This document shows, piece by piece, positions 45,060-58,776 of a DNA stretch of 64,000 nt (positions within the stretch are counted from its first letter, which is position 1; each line of letters begins with the position of its first letter). Source of the stretch: Oscheius tipulae (Eukaryota > Nematoda > Chromadorea > Rhabditida > Rhabditidae); assembly GCA_037178975.1 (NCBI GenBank), contig JASJZH010000006.1:6014001-6078000 (forward strand), in the 5' to 3' direction. A model generated the notes under the pieces. It saw only the letters and a program-made list of their open reading frames with translations, searched no databases and was not told the origin of the DNA. The translations under genes and the position numbers were made by a program.

Positions 45060-48000
45060 TAGAAATTATCCGTTCTCGTTTACCGGAAGACATCGACACT
45101 CTTTGTGTGTCTTTCGAGGTTAGAGGCAGTTGGTCCGCGGCGATCGGCTGCCACGATCGATGACGCCACGGAGGTTTCGTCTGAATGATCGAACCACCTC
45201 ACTCGTGGATGAGGTTGTCGGCCTTTACAAAGTGAAATCTCTGAACGACTAGGTTCCAGAGAGTTCTTCGTCCAAATCCATCTTACTCACAATAATGAAC
45301 TAAATAGTTTTGCAAGCACCTTTTTCTACAAGGGTTTTAGCCGTGTAGCTAATGTTTTTATTCTCAGTTTGGTGAATTTCCAATACCAAAAACGTTATGT
45401 TTGCTCCGCGGCGAATGCCTTCCAAGAGTCTTTTGTTTTGTCAGCAATATTTCAGTAAACAGATCCCATTCGTATTAGGCCAAGAGAGATCCCTCAATTC
45501 GGTGGTTTGAGCGGTTTGCGCCGTCAGAATCCCTACAGATGTGCGGTTTATTTGTTGATGCCGAGGCCCCCAGTGGGTCTCTGCAGGCTCCTGACTTCTC
45601 GCGCGCTCCTCGCTGTCGCGCCTCTCCGTCCGATGAGCGCTATCTCCTGCCATTCAGACGCACCCTGGCTACATACAGCGAACCTGACGACCAAGACAGA
45701 TTATCTTGTGGACAGAATGTTGGTCAGATAATGGGTATGGGAATGGAAGAGCTAGTTAGCTAGCTGCTCCTATCCGTGGAAGACTTCCCGTTCAAAATTA
45801 ATTGCAGTACATAGACATTTTGAAAAGTTTCCTTTTAAATGCTCCTTGAAAATACGCAGTTTAATCCTTTCAAACACATGCTTTAGTTACATAAATATTA
45901 GCAAAAGCCTAGGAAAATCATATATTTTTCTTTGGACTTGTAGAAATCCTGCTCGCATCTGTTATCTGCAGTTTCTTGTCGACTATTTTCAAAGAAAGGT
46001 TGCTTGAGACATGTCCTATTGATGTCAGTGTCGTCTCAGAGCTACCAACGCAATGGCAATTCTGGAATGAAATAATCAAGCCTCTCTCGTTCTCCATTCA
46101 CATCCCCCCACAGCTCGCACTAGCCCAAAGTGTCTCCACCATGTGGACCTAACTCTTTCGTCTAGAGGCAGCAATCAGAAGGGGTCGAAGAGAACGCTGT
46201 GCAGTGCAAACATACGGCCGTTGACGCATGTGTGGTGAGGCGCCGTGAGCACACCCTTTACCTCGGATGCTCAGGTAACTCCAAGGTTTTCCCCCGATTC
46301 ATTGTTATTTGCTCCATCGTTGACGGTGCATTTACATGACTGTCATCACCTCAAAGCGACCGCCGTCTTACACAGTGCATGTTTGTCCTGTTATTTCTCC
46401 TTCTTGAAGTCTCCTGTCCTTTCGAGAGAAATATTTTCGGCCAGCAGAGTTGAAAATGTCTCATCGGAACCCTTTTTTTTCTCAAGTCCAGCCACGGCAC
46501 CGGCCACTTTACTGCGCTAGGAAGCTCGCCGCCGCTGTTGTCTCCTGTGGTCCTTCTCCCTCTGTTGACTGTTGTCTTTCAGCCCAAACGCTTTGTCGTC
46601 AAGCTGTCTATCCAGGCCACTTACCCCTTTTGTGTTTCTAATATATATGTTTCTATTGATCTCCAGACATGCTCTTTCCGGGGAAGCAATCATTCACAAC
46701 GACAAAGTGAGGGGATCCGAGAGGATCGAGAAGCTCCTCAGTCCCAGCTGGCTGTGCGTCATCGCGCTACATCCCTCCGTTGTCCCCCGCCCTGCCTGGT
46801 CAGTCGACCCGAATCTTCCGAGTCGGCTGTCGCTACTTGACCTCCGATAGAAGCTGCTAACGATGCTGCGCCTTTGCATTATTACAGTTTTATGTTGCAG
46901 CCTGGCTCAAAAAAGATTGTTCTTGGCTAAAACAGCCTGTAATCTAAGTTACTCAAGTGTTGCAAGTAGCAACCAAGGTGGTTTCCCCGCTTTGTCCTCT
47001 ATTACGTTTCGGCGGCTGGCGCTGACGTCGTCTTTGGAGTCGGCGATCGATTGAGGTTGCCTTCTTTCCCGTCTTCGTGGAGCTTCCGTAGGCTCCCCCG
47101 ATTAGGCTTGCCTACAACATAAGGGAAACAGTGTCGAGGGAAAATGCTGCCAGCTAGGCACGTCGATCTAGCAGTGTAGGGAACAGTTGGTAGCACACTT
47201 CTGACATAGACAGAGAGAGGATCAACGCTGTCGAAGAGCTCCTCTTATCACAGCGCTCCATATCGCTTGCTGATGACACGACCGCGCTGCTGCCTATGTT
47301 TTCATCGGCTCGCGACTGTAACCAACCAGATTCTCACTGTGCGACGTCCTATTGTTGCATTCCGTTCCCGTTTTCGTTTCATTCGGGTCTCTAGCTAGTC
47401 ACTTCTGTTACCGTGCGGACATCTAACAACTGTCTAGGTCCCTCTTTCAGAGTCTAAGATTCCCTTTCTTCCTGTTATCGCGTCCCCTGTGTGTCCTAGG
47501 GCGAAAGAGATACTCGTTTGCTGCTCCGTGGCGCATTATTATGGCGGAAATCTTTGATAGAGGGATCACGGGAGGAAGGTGAGCGCTGACAGCTCTCCTC
47601 ATTAGTGACAGCGTGAGGCATCTCCGTTGCTTTCCTTCCCAGCGCCATCTGTTTCCTACGCCTAAACAACACAAGTCGTCCGGTTCTTCGGACCGAGAAG
47701 ATTGCCCCCATCCTAGGCATTCTCACTCCGTCCAACGCCAGTACATCAATGTATCCTTCTCGGTCGCGGTCATTATAATCGCCGACGGACGTGCGCACTG
47801 TTCCAGGACGCAGATTTCCACATTGGATGATGATGCGCCCGGGTTTAAAGTTCCCACGCAACCTCTTCTCGAGAGAGAAACTGTTTTCGCCCTTTCCCCA
47901 AGTTGGTCGGTAACCTTTCCATCCTCCCAAATAATAACCACGTCAAAAGCGCACTCAGCGCCCTCTGTTGCCGTGTCTACCGGTCCCCAACGGAAAATGT

Positions 48001-49760
48001 GCATTATTCAGTTGGTTCTTTTGCGCATAGACAGCGTCGCTTGCCTTCGACCTTGACAGAGTCCGATTGCCATCGATTGACTGTCGCACCGGTCACCGCG
48101 TAGCGACCTCATCGCGAATCCGCTCGTCTCAACAGCTGTTAACGCGCCCGAGAGACTGGAGTGTGTTCACGAGAAGCGTCCATTCATCGGCTCGTTCAGA
48201 GAAACCCAAGGGGTTTACTAACTATTTTTTAGTCAGCTCCAATGTTTCTTTTTGTGCAGAAATTTCCTCTAATCGACAAATGTTCAAGATGTCGTGGCCG
48301 GATGGGGTTGATGTTCGCTAATAACGTGCAATTTCCTTGCATTTGCGACTATGAAGACCTTGGAGCGTGGCCGGCAGACCCATCGCATTGACGCTGAGCA
48401 AACGAATACCCTAGGAGAAAAAGGCCCCGGCGCGACAGAGTCCCTAGCCCGGGTCAAGCGTTCAGATTACCGTCGCAGCAAGGTTAATTGGACCATATCG
48501 TAGGTGTTCTTGTGTCCTGGAATCAGGTGTATTCCCCCAATGTCAATCGATTAGGCTTGGTGTGTGAAGTCATCTGGTCCCTCGAACGAATATGCGCCGA
48601 GTGACTCTCCTCCCGTCGACCCTAGCCTTCTCAACAACTGTTCATGTCCTTGCTCCTCTGCCCGCTCCTCCGAATCCCCTCACGCCTAATTGAACAAATA
48701 CGTCTACTGAGAAAGCCGGTTACTGAGAAGCACAGCCCTTTTAACTGACTTTTCTTTTTCGGCTTCCTTTACAGGCTAAAGACACCTTGTCGTCGTCGTA
48801 TCGGTTCATCGATCTAACCTTCTATCGCCGCGCCGGTCACTGCGTCTCTTTACTGCGTGATTCAGATGACCCCCTTTATCGTAGCATCAGCGCTCATTCA
48901 AGCACAACTCCGCTTGGACTTGCACCGGCTCTTGCCCTTCTTATTGCTCCACCCATTTGCAGCGGGCTGCTCCAACAGCCTTCTCTTTAGCCGTCGTGTC
49001 TTCTTTTCCCAATTTCCATCATTGAGCGCCTTCTTTTCAAGGTCTTCGCAGGATCGTTTGGCGACGCTCGACCTCACGCTCTTTGTTAGAGAATCAGAGT
49101 CTCCTCCTGCTTCACAGTTGCTGCCAACATCTCTGTCCTGTTGATTCAGCAGCCCCAAAAATCGCGGTTGTTGAAGGCTGCTCCCCTTCTCCACCCCATA
49201 ATGTTTGCTACCAGTTTTGACGATTGCTCCGCTATCTTAAGAAGGAGTCACCGTGCCATTTCCCCCAGACGCCACTGTCAAAATTCTGAAATGTTTTCCC
49301 TTCGAATAGTTGATTAGAAGTTGCGAGTGGTTCGTTGGGCTGCGCCCGAAGTGAAGCACCACATTCATTCACAGCCGCATCACTCTTCGCAATCTGGGGC
49401 CAGCGCGCACAGCTCTCTTGCAGTAGAAACCAGTTCCATCGACGTTCGTCCGCGATTCGACGCGTTCCATCCATCTATTCATCCTTCTATCTGCCCCCTA
49501 CTGTGTAGCTCTCCTCCCTCTCCGTGTCTTCTTGTGTGCTCTCAACGCCGCACCGCTAACCGTTGACATCACAGCGCCGCCGTTGTGCCGATATCGTTTT
49601 TCCCTGTACCTCGGACGAGAAAGATAGCAATGTTAGCGTTCCGACTTCGGGCTGCTTCTGATACTCTCTCCACATTCTTTGCTCTCGCTCTTTCTCCGAT
49701 TTGCCACTTACGATCGATGTATTGCAGGTAGTAGCTTGATGTTTAGACGAGTCTGAACGA
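45060..49760. other. Long GC-richer intergenic region
   Basis: 4.7 kb without convincing coding exons. It is richer in GC and in CT tracts than its surroundings, especially 46000-49600. Many frames of 60-147 codons occur on both strands, as expected from the composition, but none shows motifs, signal peptides or spliced continuation. It is the upstream region of the zinc-finger gene and may hold its regulatory elements, 5' untranslated exons or non-coding RNAs. Confidence 0.45.
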
Positions 49761-52700
49761 ATGCAAGCTATCAGCAGCAGTCAACAGTCGATGATGCACC
49801 GACTGCTCACACAAGCCAACACGACACCGGCTTCGGTAATTGTATGCAGGGATTAAGGCTGAGCTAACTGTTTTTAGAGCCGATCAGCCATTGAAGACAT
49901 CGCCAATCGTTTGCACAAACAGAACGGCAATGCTATGTCCTACTTGGTAAATTGACTGCCATCGATAACTCCAATATCCATTGTTTTCAGGACGATGGCT
50001 ATTCAAATGGTGTCAACGAGATTTCTGTGGGAAACAACACACCGACAATGTGCCTGACGTGTGATGATTGTGGTATTGTGAAGAATAGTACAGAAGAGAT
50101 GGAAATCCACATCAAGACCGAGCATCTGAATTGGCTGCCATTTCAATGTCCTATCTGTCTGACTACAAGGGCGTCTGATGCCCAGATGAGAGAACATCTT
50201 CACTCTTCTCACAAAAAGACAATGAACAAGGTATACTGTTTACAAAACGTCTTATAACAAGGAGTTTAGTTCATATACGTGGACGATATGGCTTCCAAAC
50301 GTCAATTGCAAACCATGATGGATCGGGCGATCAACTCCTCAGTCTCACGAAAAATTGCTCGGATGCCGGTCTCCTCTAACACAATTACCCCGGATTCTGG
50401 TTATTTATCCCTGAATAACGATGACAAACCAGAAGTGGTTAGTACATGTTTCTTTGCTTTAAAACACTCAAATTCAGAGAGTAGCATCATCCGACCCTTC
50501 TGAGTCACCTCCCGCTGAACCATCTCCCGGCTTTACGGCGAATGTTGTGAAACCAAAACGATCGCCGAAGTTTGAGTCGTCCGGCGACACAAATACCGAT
50601 GCCCTTTTGGCCAGCATCAGTCGAGCCGCCGTCGAGGGCGAGAACGAGAATAATCTGGATGATAGCTTAGCCAACATCTTCTTCAACGGGTATAAAAATC
50701 TCAAAATGGATATGGAAGAGCATGATGATGGAATGGAGGAGAATGACGACAGCGTACTTGAGAGCCTTGTCAACCCAATGTGAGTGTTAAGGTTTCACGA
50801 AATTCAGTTATTTATTCAGTTCCGTTCTTGACGATGTGGCCGCTCTGTTCGGTAATCAGGATGGAAAGATTGAAGACCATTTCACTATGAACGGTGACAA
50901 GAAAGGCAGCTCCAAGATTCCAACCAATCAGTAGTTATTACTTTTAGATAGTCACAAAGTTATTTTTTAGAGTCGCAAAGAAGCGTGTTCTTGGAGAATG
51001 CAGCAAGTGCAACAAGCCTGTGACTGCCGGAGCCAGACAGATGCACATGTTCTTCCATTTGGCTAAGGACCACAAAGTAAGATCATTTTTCTCAATTATT
51101 CACTTACATATTTCAGACATTCCGATTCCGCTGTCTCTTCGAGGGATGTAATACTGAGCACTACCGCAAAGATCAAATGGAAAACCATCAATCGAAGGTC
51201 CACGGCAAGATCGACCCGGATATGATGGAGGATCGATCTCTCGAGCTTTTTACTCGTTGCCAGGTAAGATTTATTTTTGTTCCTATTAAGCAGTGCCATA
51301 TTCATCGGTGTTGTAACCTATTCTTTCATTTGGCATGACCGTCGTGTTGTAGTTGAGACTTTCAGGAATTGAATCACGAGCTATTCGTGGCCAACAGATC
51401 CATGATTACGCATCACCAGAACGCTCAGGTTAGTTCTCAGGCAATGTTCTAACCTCGATCGTTGTACGTGTGCCCTACTTAGTGACTAACAAAATAACGT
51501 CTTTGTCTTACCAACACTGCCTGAGAACTAACGCTCTGAACTTCACGGCTTTACTTTTACCATTGTCTTATCGGGTTGTTTAGGATCTCTCAATGGAACT
51601 ACTCGGAACCAAGAACGGAAGTACTCCTGGTCCTACGGCTGCCAAGGCTGAAATCGCCTATCAGCAACAGAATGCCCAGAAGGAGAAAGACAGAGTAAAA
51701 TTTGAAGCTAATACTAAGTCATTCGTGTTTTGTAGAAACTGAACCAGGGAGCGAAAGACTCTGTCAACAGAATGGTTCCGGACGAAGAGCATCCGCTCGA
51801 GTGCCGATTATGCCACAAAACTATGCAAAACAGGGTAGGCAAACTGTGACAACGACCAACAAAGGGATCTTTACTCAGATTCGTGGATTCCACATCCTGT
51901 GGCATTTGGCCAAAGACATGGGCATCATGCGCTACATCTGCAAGTTCTGTGGATTCGCTCATGACCGCTCGCAGTCGGTCCAGACCCATGGAAAGAAGGA
52001 GCATGGTGCTGATGATGTGGTTCTCGACAAAATCCAGGTATTATTGTTAAAATTTTTTAAAATGGCTCCTTTTAGGAATACCAGGCTGAAGTCAACGACA
52101 TGTCCGAAAAGTGCTTCGGCTTCCAGTCGTCGTTTGCCCAGGACAACAAAAGAAGAAGCAAGATCCCTGTGATTATCCCTACTTCAAGTAGTAAGATTGC
52201 AAAGAAGAGAAAGCTTGATGATGGAACTGCTGAGCCGGGAGCAGAAGTAATACTTGAACATTGTTTTTGCTCTAGCTACAATTTAGTGCGACTCGGAAGA
52301 AGGAAAGTCGGGCGAAGAGACTCCTGTCGAGGAGGAAGACATGGAGAATGAAGATCACGAGGAAGAGGACGAGGTTAGTTGAATGAGTTTGATTCTAAGA
52401 CATCCAAAAACGCCCTACGTTTCCGCTTATATTTTCCTTGCTTGCGCTGAACTAACAAGAACCGTTTTAGCGATGGCGAGCAAAGCCACGCAACCCACAA
52501 TTCTCACGGGTATGACGCGTGTTGTGATGTTCTAGAAACTAGTAATTAGAACATAGTAAAAAAAAGTTTGCTCATATTATTAAACTGCATGTCCACAGGT
52601 ACTAAATGACTTCTCCTAGGAATCAAAGCCCGTCCGCAAACGCAAGAGCATCCGATCGGCCCGATTCGGCACTCGTCGTCCGCCTTCGAAAAACAAACGA

Positions 52701-53368
52701 CTTGAGATGTTGAGGTTGAGGGAGGTGTGTGAAACCTTTTAACCCTATTTGTGCCTGACTTCTCAAATTCCAAACAGAAGTGAGCTCACCAAATATCTTA
52801 CAGATAAGCATGCTTCTTGGAGGAGCTCAGTATTACAAGAAGAAGGGCAATGAAGCTTGCGGCTGCTTGAAATGTGGCAAGTTTGTCTCGACTCGTCTAA
52901 CGGAGCATGCCTATGCCCACATCAACGAGAAACTCTTCATGTGCCGTGTCTGTGACTACGTAAGTGGTATTTTCTACTTTCGAAAATGCGAAATCTTCAG
53001 GGCCATCAAACCAGAGACGTTGTCGTGAAGCATATGGCTGACAGACATCCAGGAGCTGATGAGAAGCCAACAGATAATCGTCTCAAGTTTGCTAAGGAGA
53101 TTAAGCAGTCTATCCACGACTGTTTCACCAGCATCTTTATCGATGCTCCTATCCCAACAGCTGCCGACATTGAAAAGTTGCGCACAGGAACCACTGTCAA
53201 CATTGCCGGGCTCACTGATCAGGTACCTTTTGCTCATCTAGTGTGATTCATGGAATGAGTTTCTAGGAAAGTGACGACCATGCCGATGATGATACTGCTG
53301 ATGACGATGATGATGAGAAAGACGGTGGACTCGAAGTGGAAGAAGAACATGAAGAGGAACAAAACTAA
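49761..53368 (+). CDS. C2H2 zinc-finger protein with eight dispersed fingers
   Basis: About 18 exons from ATG 49761 (MQAISSSQQSMMHRLLTQAN) to TAA 53366-53368; roughly 780 residues by my model. Fingers are scattered in pairs, not in a tandem array: CDDCGIV...HIKTEH, CPICLTT...HLHSSH, CSKCNKPV...HMFFHLAKDH, CLFEGCNTE...HQSKVH, CRLCHKTM...HILWH, CKFCGFAHD...HGKKEH, CLKCGKFV...HAYAH, CRVCDYGHQ...HMADRH. Between them are acidic stretches, a bipartite basic region (KPVRKRKSIRSARFGTRR) suitable as a nuclear signal, and an acidic tail rich in Asp and Glu. Probably a nuclear DNA- or RNA-binding regulator. The paired finger layout with HLAKDH/HLAKDM repeats suggests internal duplication. I do not recognise a named orthologue. 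Confidence 0.88.
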
Positions 53369-53816
53369 TAACAGGAAAAGAAACGTGTACCCTATCCCGT
53401 TTTAGAGAATAGAACCTTTGGTTACATTAAAAGTTTTCATAGAATCTCAATGACGCTTTGGTAATGAGGAAAAGTGTTCTAGACTATTACGCTTTACTAT
53501 TTTATATCCGGTTTTGTTTTCTAAACACCCCGAGCAGACCTCATTCAAATTATGTTTTACGTTGTATTATTGTTGTCATTACATCATCCCGACTGCCCTC
53601 ATTTAAAGTTTTCGGTTTATTGTGATCCACGTAATGCCTTATTACAAGCTGGATTTTTTGTTTATGTCACGTGTATACCATAAATAATCTATAATAAGTT
53701 TTTTTGTTAAATCCGCGCGTTATCGGTTTGGCAATTGAAAAAACTTCAATAGCTTTTGTGAATCAACTTCGCATTTCTTCACATGTGCGTCAATCTACTG
53801 GATATTCTAGTGTATC
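53369..53816. other. Intergenic
   Basis: AT-rich 3' flank of the zinc-finger gene. Nothing else recognised. Confidence 0.45.
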
Positions 53817-54610
53817 ATGTCTGCTGGGATCGTTCCATTTTGTGAGAATCTTTTGACGCCAACAATGGAAACGGTTACCAATTTCTATGACAAAACAGGT
53901 GGTTGTTGTTTTTTTGTTTAATTTTTAATGTTTTTTGCTTATTTTCAGTGCTTCTGCTTCGATAGTCCTTGAGCTTCGAAGTCTTGCCCTGTACACAATG
54001 TTCCTACGGTATGTTGAATGTTAAAAATAAGCAGACTTTTTATTGCAGAAAACTAGCAAGCTATCTCCTACCGTTAAAAAGGCAGGAGAAGAAGAACAGA
54101 TGAAATTTGATGACCTGGCCATTCAACAAGCTGGCCAACGATGTGACACAAGTAAGTTAGACTTGTAAGTGATTAACAAACTTTTGTAAAAACTTGACAT
54201 TTTATACAATGACCAGCCGTCTACGACGTCTTCGCCGTCCCTTAGTCTTGGCTTAGCATTGACAACTGGCGGCTGCGCCGCTTCTCCAATAGTCTAAGTC
54301 CCCAAGTTCCTCAAAAACTGACTTATCAATTTAATTCTTGACATGCCATGACTTGCCAGCTTTTTTCTCGTGGTGAAGCACAAACGGACGGACACCATTG
54401 CACTTTAGGTGTAGAGAGAGAGGACATGTTGTGTGGAAGGTTAAAAATTTTTTCGGGCCAAGACGTATTTCCACATGCAATTCTTGGCTTGCAAAATTTG
54501 CGAATTAGCCGTGTTTGTTATGCTCAATTGTTCGATGTTTTAAAATAAGATTTGAGAAACAAGCTGTTTTAGAAAACCTTCTCACACGTCACCTCTGCTC
54601 CGCCTGCTGA
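53817..54610 (+). CDS. Possible small gene, family unknown
   Basis: Four-exon model: 53817-53898, 53974-54008, 54049-54151 and 54573-54610. It reads MSAGIVPFCENLLTPTMETV, then TASKSCPVHNVPT, then KTSKLSPTVKKAGEEEQMKF and a short last exon ending CSAC. The second intron needs a CTTGAG acceptor to avoid a stop just after TTTTCAG, and the last intron is 421 nt and contains a dispersed repeat. About 85 residues, no signal peptide, no motif. Could be a real small gene, a decaying one, or a chance set of splice signals. Confidence 0.35.
54222..54370. repeat. Dispersed repeat, GCGGCTGCGCCGC family, intronic copy
   Basis: Matches 35795-35975 in an ordered set of blocks (GGCTTAG, GCGGCTGCGCCGC, TGACTTATCAA, TTGACATGC). 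It lies inside the long last intron of the small gene model at 53817. Diverged; any original open frame is broken. Confidence 0.45.
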
Positions 54611-55114
54611 TTATCAAAGAATCGTCGGAAGAGTCAAAAAATCCCTCCACTTCCAAGTAATCGATCTCGCCATCTTTCTGTTCAATCTATGACAGGCTTT
54701 TAAATCGTCACCAATAAGGTTGTTCATCAAGGTTTATTCATCGTAACGTCTATATCGTACAAATATTGTCGGGAAGGGTCAAAGTCATAGAAAAGAATTG
54801 AGCGAGAGAGAATAGAAGTCAGCATGGCAAGTGAGCACCGAACAGGAAAAAGGAACGATGACACGTCTCATATACGGATGAGTACAGTTGAATAGTTTCC
54901 CAGCATTTTGAACACCTGCGTATCGTTTGAGGCTAGGGCAATTTTGTCAGAAAACACAAATTATAAGTTATAACATCAAAGACCGTTAAGCTAAAATAGC
55001 AGATTTTCCCACTATTATATTAATAGACTCTATTATGACACTGCAATTTATACTGCTTCCTAATACACTAATTCGCGAGTCAGATAGAGAAGAGTGGTAG
55101 GAAAAATGTCGGCA
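54611..55114. other. Intergenic between convergent genes
   Basis: AT-rich, 3' flank of the FERM gene on the minus strand. No gene recognised. Confidence 0.45.
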
Positions 55115-58100
55115 TTACATTACAAGCGGTGCTTTACGGCTGGGATACGGCGGTGGAGGTGGCAGCACAACATTGCCAGAAGGTACAGCATTCCGCAGCT
55201 GGCTAGGATAGCTGAGATAGAAAATTCAGCAAACTTTTTGAGTTTTTCTCACCTTGGTTGCATGCTCGAATGTCGATTACCGTACAGGTAGACTGAGCTG
55301 TCTACCATGTAGTCGCTTCGGTACATCGGATTTGTTGCTGGCAACGTTGGTACTGTCACAGGAGCCGTTTCAGATGGTAGATCTAGACAGCTCGATGGAC
55401 GACGAGCATGTGTCAACCCGTGTTGCATGCCATCTTTCCAAAGACGATGCATGAAAGGAAACTCTCGCAGCTTCTCAGAAGAGATGCTCTCATCGTCCAG
55501 GAAACATCCAATGTCTTTGGAGGAACTGAACTGAAGAGGTGTGGCTGAAGCTGGTGGGAAAGAGGCTTGTCCACCAGGAGTCTCTGCAGGAAGTGGACAC
55601 GAGTTGGGTGGTACTCCGTGGCTGCTAAATGATGCTTGTGTTCAAAGATATTAAATACTTACCACGTTGGTTGGTAAGTCATTTGGGGCACTGCTGCTAC
55701 AGCTCTGTCGTAGGCAGGTGGATCTCTTGCTTTCGGTCGAGTCCCATTCATCGACTGTGCGTACTGAAGAGCCGGAGCTACGGGATAGTCTTCCGTCGGA
55801 CTCTGAATAGTGTATGATGCTAATGCAAAGCAGATTTCTTACATTACGTTGGTACCCACTGACCACATGATAATGAGCAGGCATAGAGCGGACACGGTTG
55901 ATGCTAGCTGCTTGCCGACTTGCGCCAGAGTTTGTCCTCTTCGTGAATAGACGCCCTCCACCAGTTGCTGATGTTGGTGAATCCATTAAGACGGCAGAAA
56001 CTGACGGATGAGACCATAGCTAAAAAAAAGCTTGGTTTAAAAAAACTTTAACGCTTACGTCTGAATCGATCTTCGGTTCACTTCTGGCTTGTCCAGGTTG
56101 CATGGAACTCATCGAAACTCCCGGCTGGTACTGATAGTAAGTTGATGGGATCGCACCAGCAACAGTAGTCCAGCGAGGTTTTCCATTAGGAGAAACAGAT
56201 CGCTGTACAACCATCATGTTCGGAAGATGTTCAAGATAGCGAGTCGTCGATTGCGCCCTCAAATCATGAAGAGACATCGAGGATGATGGCGGAAGTTGAG
56301 GCCTCAGTGTTGAATCTGCATCATCGGATCTCCCATAAACAGCATCATGATGGTAGTTGCTGTACATCATCATTTCAGGCAGAACTTCATGAGACTGCTG
56401 GACAGAATCACTGCGAGATCCGTTGGAGGAAGTGTACTGGTTCTCTGGCACATAGGCTCCATAATGGACAGCTGAGTGGATCATGTGAGTGTAGGGATCG
56501 TGTTCAAGGTGTTTCGAGTTAAAATTGAGGTCAAGCTGTCGGCTACCAACAGAATCAACAGTTTGAGAAGCTGAATCGACAGAAGATGGTCGACTGAAAA
56601 CATTTTTTAAGTTTCTGCTGTAGTGAATGTACTTACGCACTATCAAAAGATGGTGGAGTGTTTGGACCTGACTCTTCCATGACCTCCGGCTTTTTTTCAC
56701 TGTTCTCACTAACTTTGCTGGACTGACTGGCTGCTCTGTCTTGTCGAATGCTTTCCAGCTCCATTTTTTCAATTTTCAACTCCAAGTTAGAATCCATCTT
56801 CACCCTAATCCTCTGCTTCGAACTGACTGAACCATGAAGACGGTCACCACTACTACAAGCAGAATCATGCAGCAAAGAATCAACATCTGTAACAGCGATT
56901 TTAATCATTTGATCAAAACTGGATCTACCTTCCGTGGTGTGAGCGCCGGTTCCAGACGACGTCGACGCGCGATCAACGCTTTTCTCCATGAAGGGCTGCT
57001 GATAGCTGCCGTTGACAATGGCTGATTTATGGGACAGAACCAAAAGCGTTTGATGAACAGATCGGCACAGTTCCAGCAAGTAACTGAATTCTTCAGTTGT
57101 ATCATGGAAAAAGAGGATTAATACCGAGCCTTGTGTTCCGTCTGAGCGTAGAGAGACATTTTGGTACCGTCTGAACCAACAATGCTGATTTTTTTCCGGT
57201 CGAAAGATAGCTTTGTCACTTTTTTCCAAGGCAAAAATCGGAGAGGAACTCGTTCGCCGTCTTCTCCCACATCACACATTTCAATCCCTCTTAATAATAT
57301 AGGGTGAAAGGTTCTAGAAAAGATTCGATACCTTGCATTGATCCCCAAAACCGCATTTTCCACATTGTCCATCTTGTGACGTCGAAGCCCGTAGAGGTGG
57401 CAGTTCAAGGCGAAAGGAGATCTGTAAAGGAGATATTTCTCTCGAACAGTAGACAAACACACCTGCTGGCTTCGAGACAAAAATTGGTCATGGCGTCTTG
57501 CTTCCTCATTGTTTTCAGATCTTCGGACACTGCTGGCATGTTCTTTCCGATGTAGTCAAGACCTCGATCCGCTATCACCCACATCGGAAAGTATTGTTCT
57601 GCTCGAAAATAGCCTCCAGGATTGTCGCCTTTGTCAGCTCGCAACGCCAGAGCTGCCATCTCCCAGCATCGTTCTTCGGACACGCAATGACTGCTTGACC
57701 ATTGATCCAGAAAGTTCTCTTTCAACTGGAGGTAGTACTGTTCTAGTGCCTTCTCATCTCGGGTCCTGAGCATTTGAATATTCCCATTTGAATCTTTCCT
57801 CTTTTCTCGCATTGCATAGTCGTGGAATGCGGTGGCGACGAGTTGCTATTGATATGTCGCCCGGTGCGGCGGATCGGACGCAAAAGTGAAACAATTGAGA
57901 AATGATTAGCCACTTGTGATTTATGGGGAGAGAAGAGAAGCGCCATCCGTTACGCGCATGATGAATCAAAAACTCACGATAGTCGATCGTTGTCAATGTA
58001 GACGCGAACGCGAAAATAGAGCACCAAGATGGGTCGGTTCTCCGTGCTTCGATTGTGCTGAAAAGACAATCAGTTTCATCGGAACACAATGTACTCGTAC

Positions 58101-58776
58101 TTTTAGATGTGCCCTCGCATAGCCTTGAGCCTCAAATTGCAATCATACGATATAGGGCTGACGGTCGTATGCATTTCTAATGTGCGCGCAATAACATTAA
58201 GTGTCTCTGTTGCAACTAGTGAGATCATATCAAAATAAGTACTTACCCAGTTAGCAAATCTCGGCTGTTTAGGAGCATATTTGACAATCTTCTGAGCGGG
58301 ATCCAGAAAAAAGTACTCGTGTCGAGGTTGATCGTTGCCTGGAAAACGGAAGACTTTGTCCTTGGAGCAATAAACGATAGACCTATGCCTTCTGTAGGTT
58401 GTCGTAAAGCGAGGCCAAAGAGCTTATCTTCGGCTATCTCTAGTATTTCGCCGCATTTCCACAGCACGTGATGAACTCGCGTTTTTTGCTGGAAAACAAC
58501 ATTCTAATTGGTAAATGGAGTAAGTCTTACATTTACAGCTATTACGAGGCTTTCTTTGGACAACGTCTGAACAGTCACGTAGCATTGTCCCGGTCGGACA
58601 CTGTGAACCGATGGCAGGAACACTGCCGGGCCTTGAAATTGTGCACATTAGATTGAACAAAAATAACAAAAACCTGTGCTACTGCTGCTCGACGGCTGTT
58701 GCAGATGGTGTGGTAGTCGCGAGCTACCGGCCGCCAACGACCTACTCGAGCTCGGCGTCGAGCAGGACGAGTCCAT
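55115..58776 (-). CDS. FERM-domain protein, FRMD6/Expanded-like
   Basis: About 15 exons on the minus strand, about 900 residues. N-terminus MDSSCSTPSSSRSLAAGSSR, low complexity. FERM F1 (58690-58255): CYVTVQTLSKESLVIA, EDKLFGLALRQ, EYFFLDPAQKIVKYAPKQ. Then LVLYFRVRVYIDNDRLS. F2 (57800-57480): EERCWEMAALALRADKGDN, AEQYFPMWVIADRGLDYIGK. F3 (57478-57030): LNCHLYGLRRHKMDNVENAV, RGIEMCDVGEDGERVPLRFL, PWKKVTKLSFDRKKISIV. The F2/F3 wording matches human FRMD6 (willin), a relative of fly Expanded in the Hippo pathway. The long C-terminal half is disordered, Ser/Pro-rich, and ends with VVLPPPPPPYPSRKAPLVM, containing a PPPY WW-binding motif. FERM proteins sit at the cell cortex. The start follows GAGTTTTTCAGGTA, a trans-splice-like site. 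Alternatives within the family are FRMD1 or FRMD4 types. Confidence 0.88.

Noticed and set aside
47496-48056. Overlapping 93-147 codon frames on both strands
   Set aside because: Expected in GC-richer DNA with few stops; frames on opposite strands overlap and none shows protein features.
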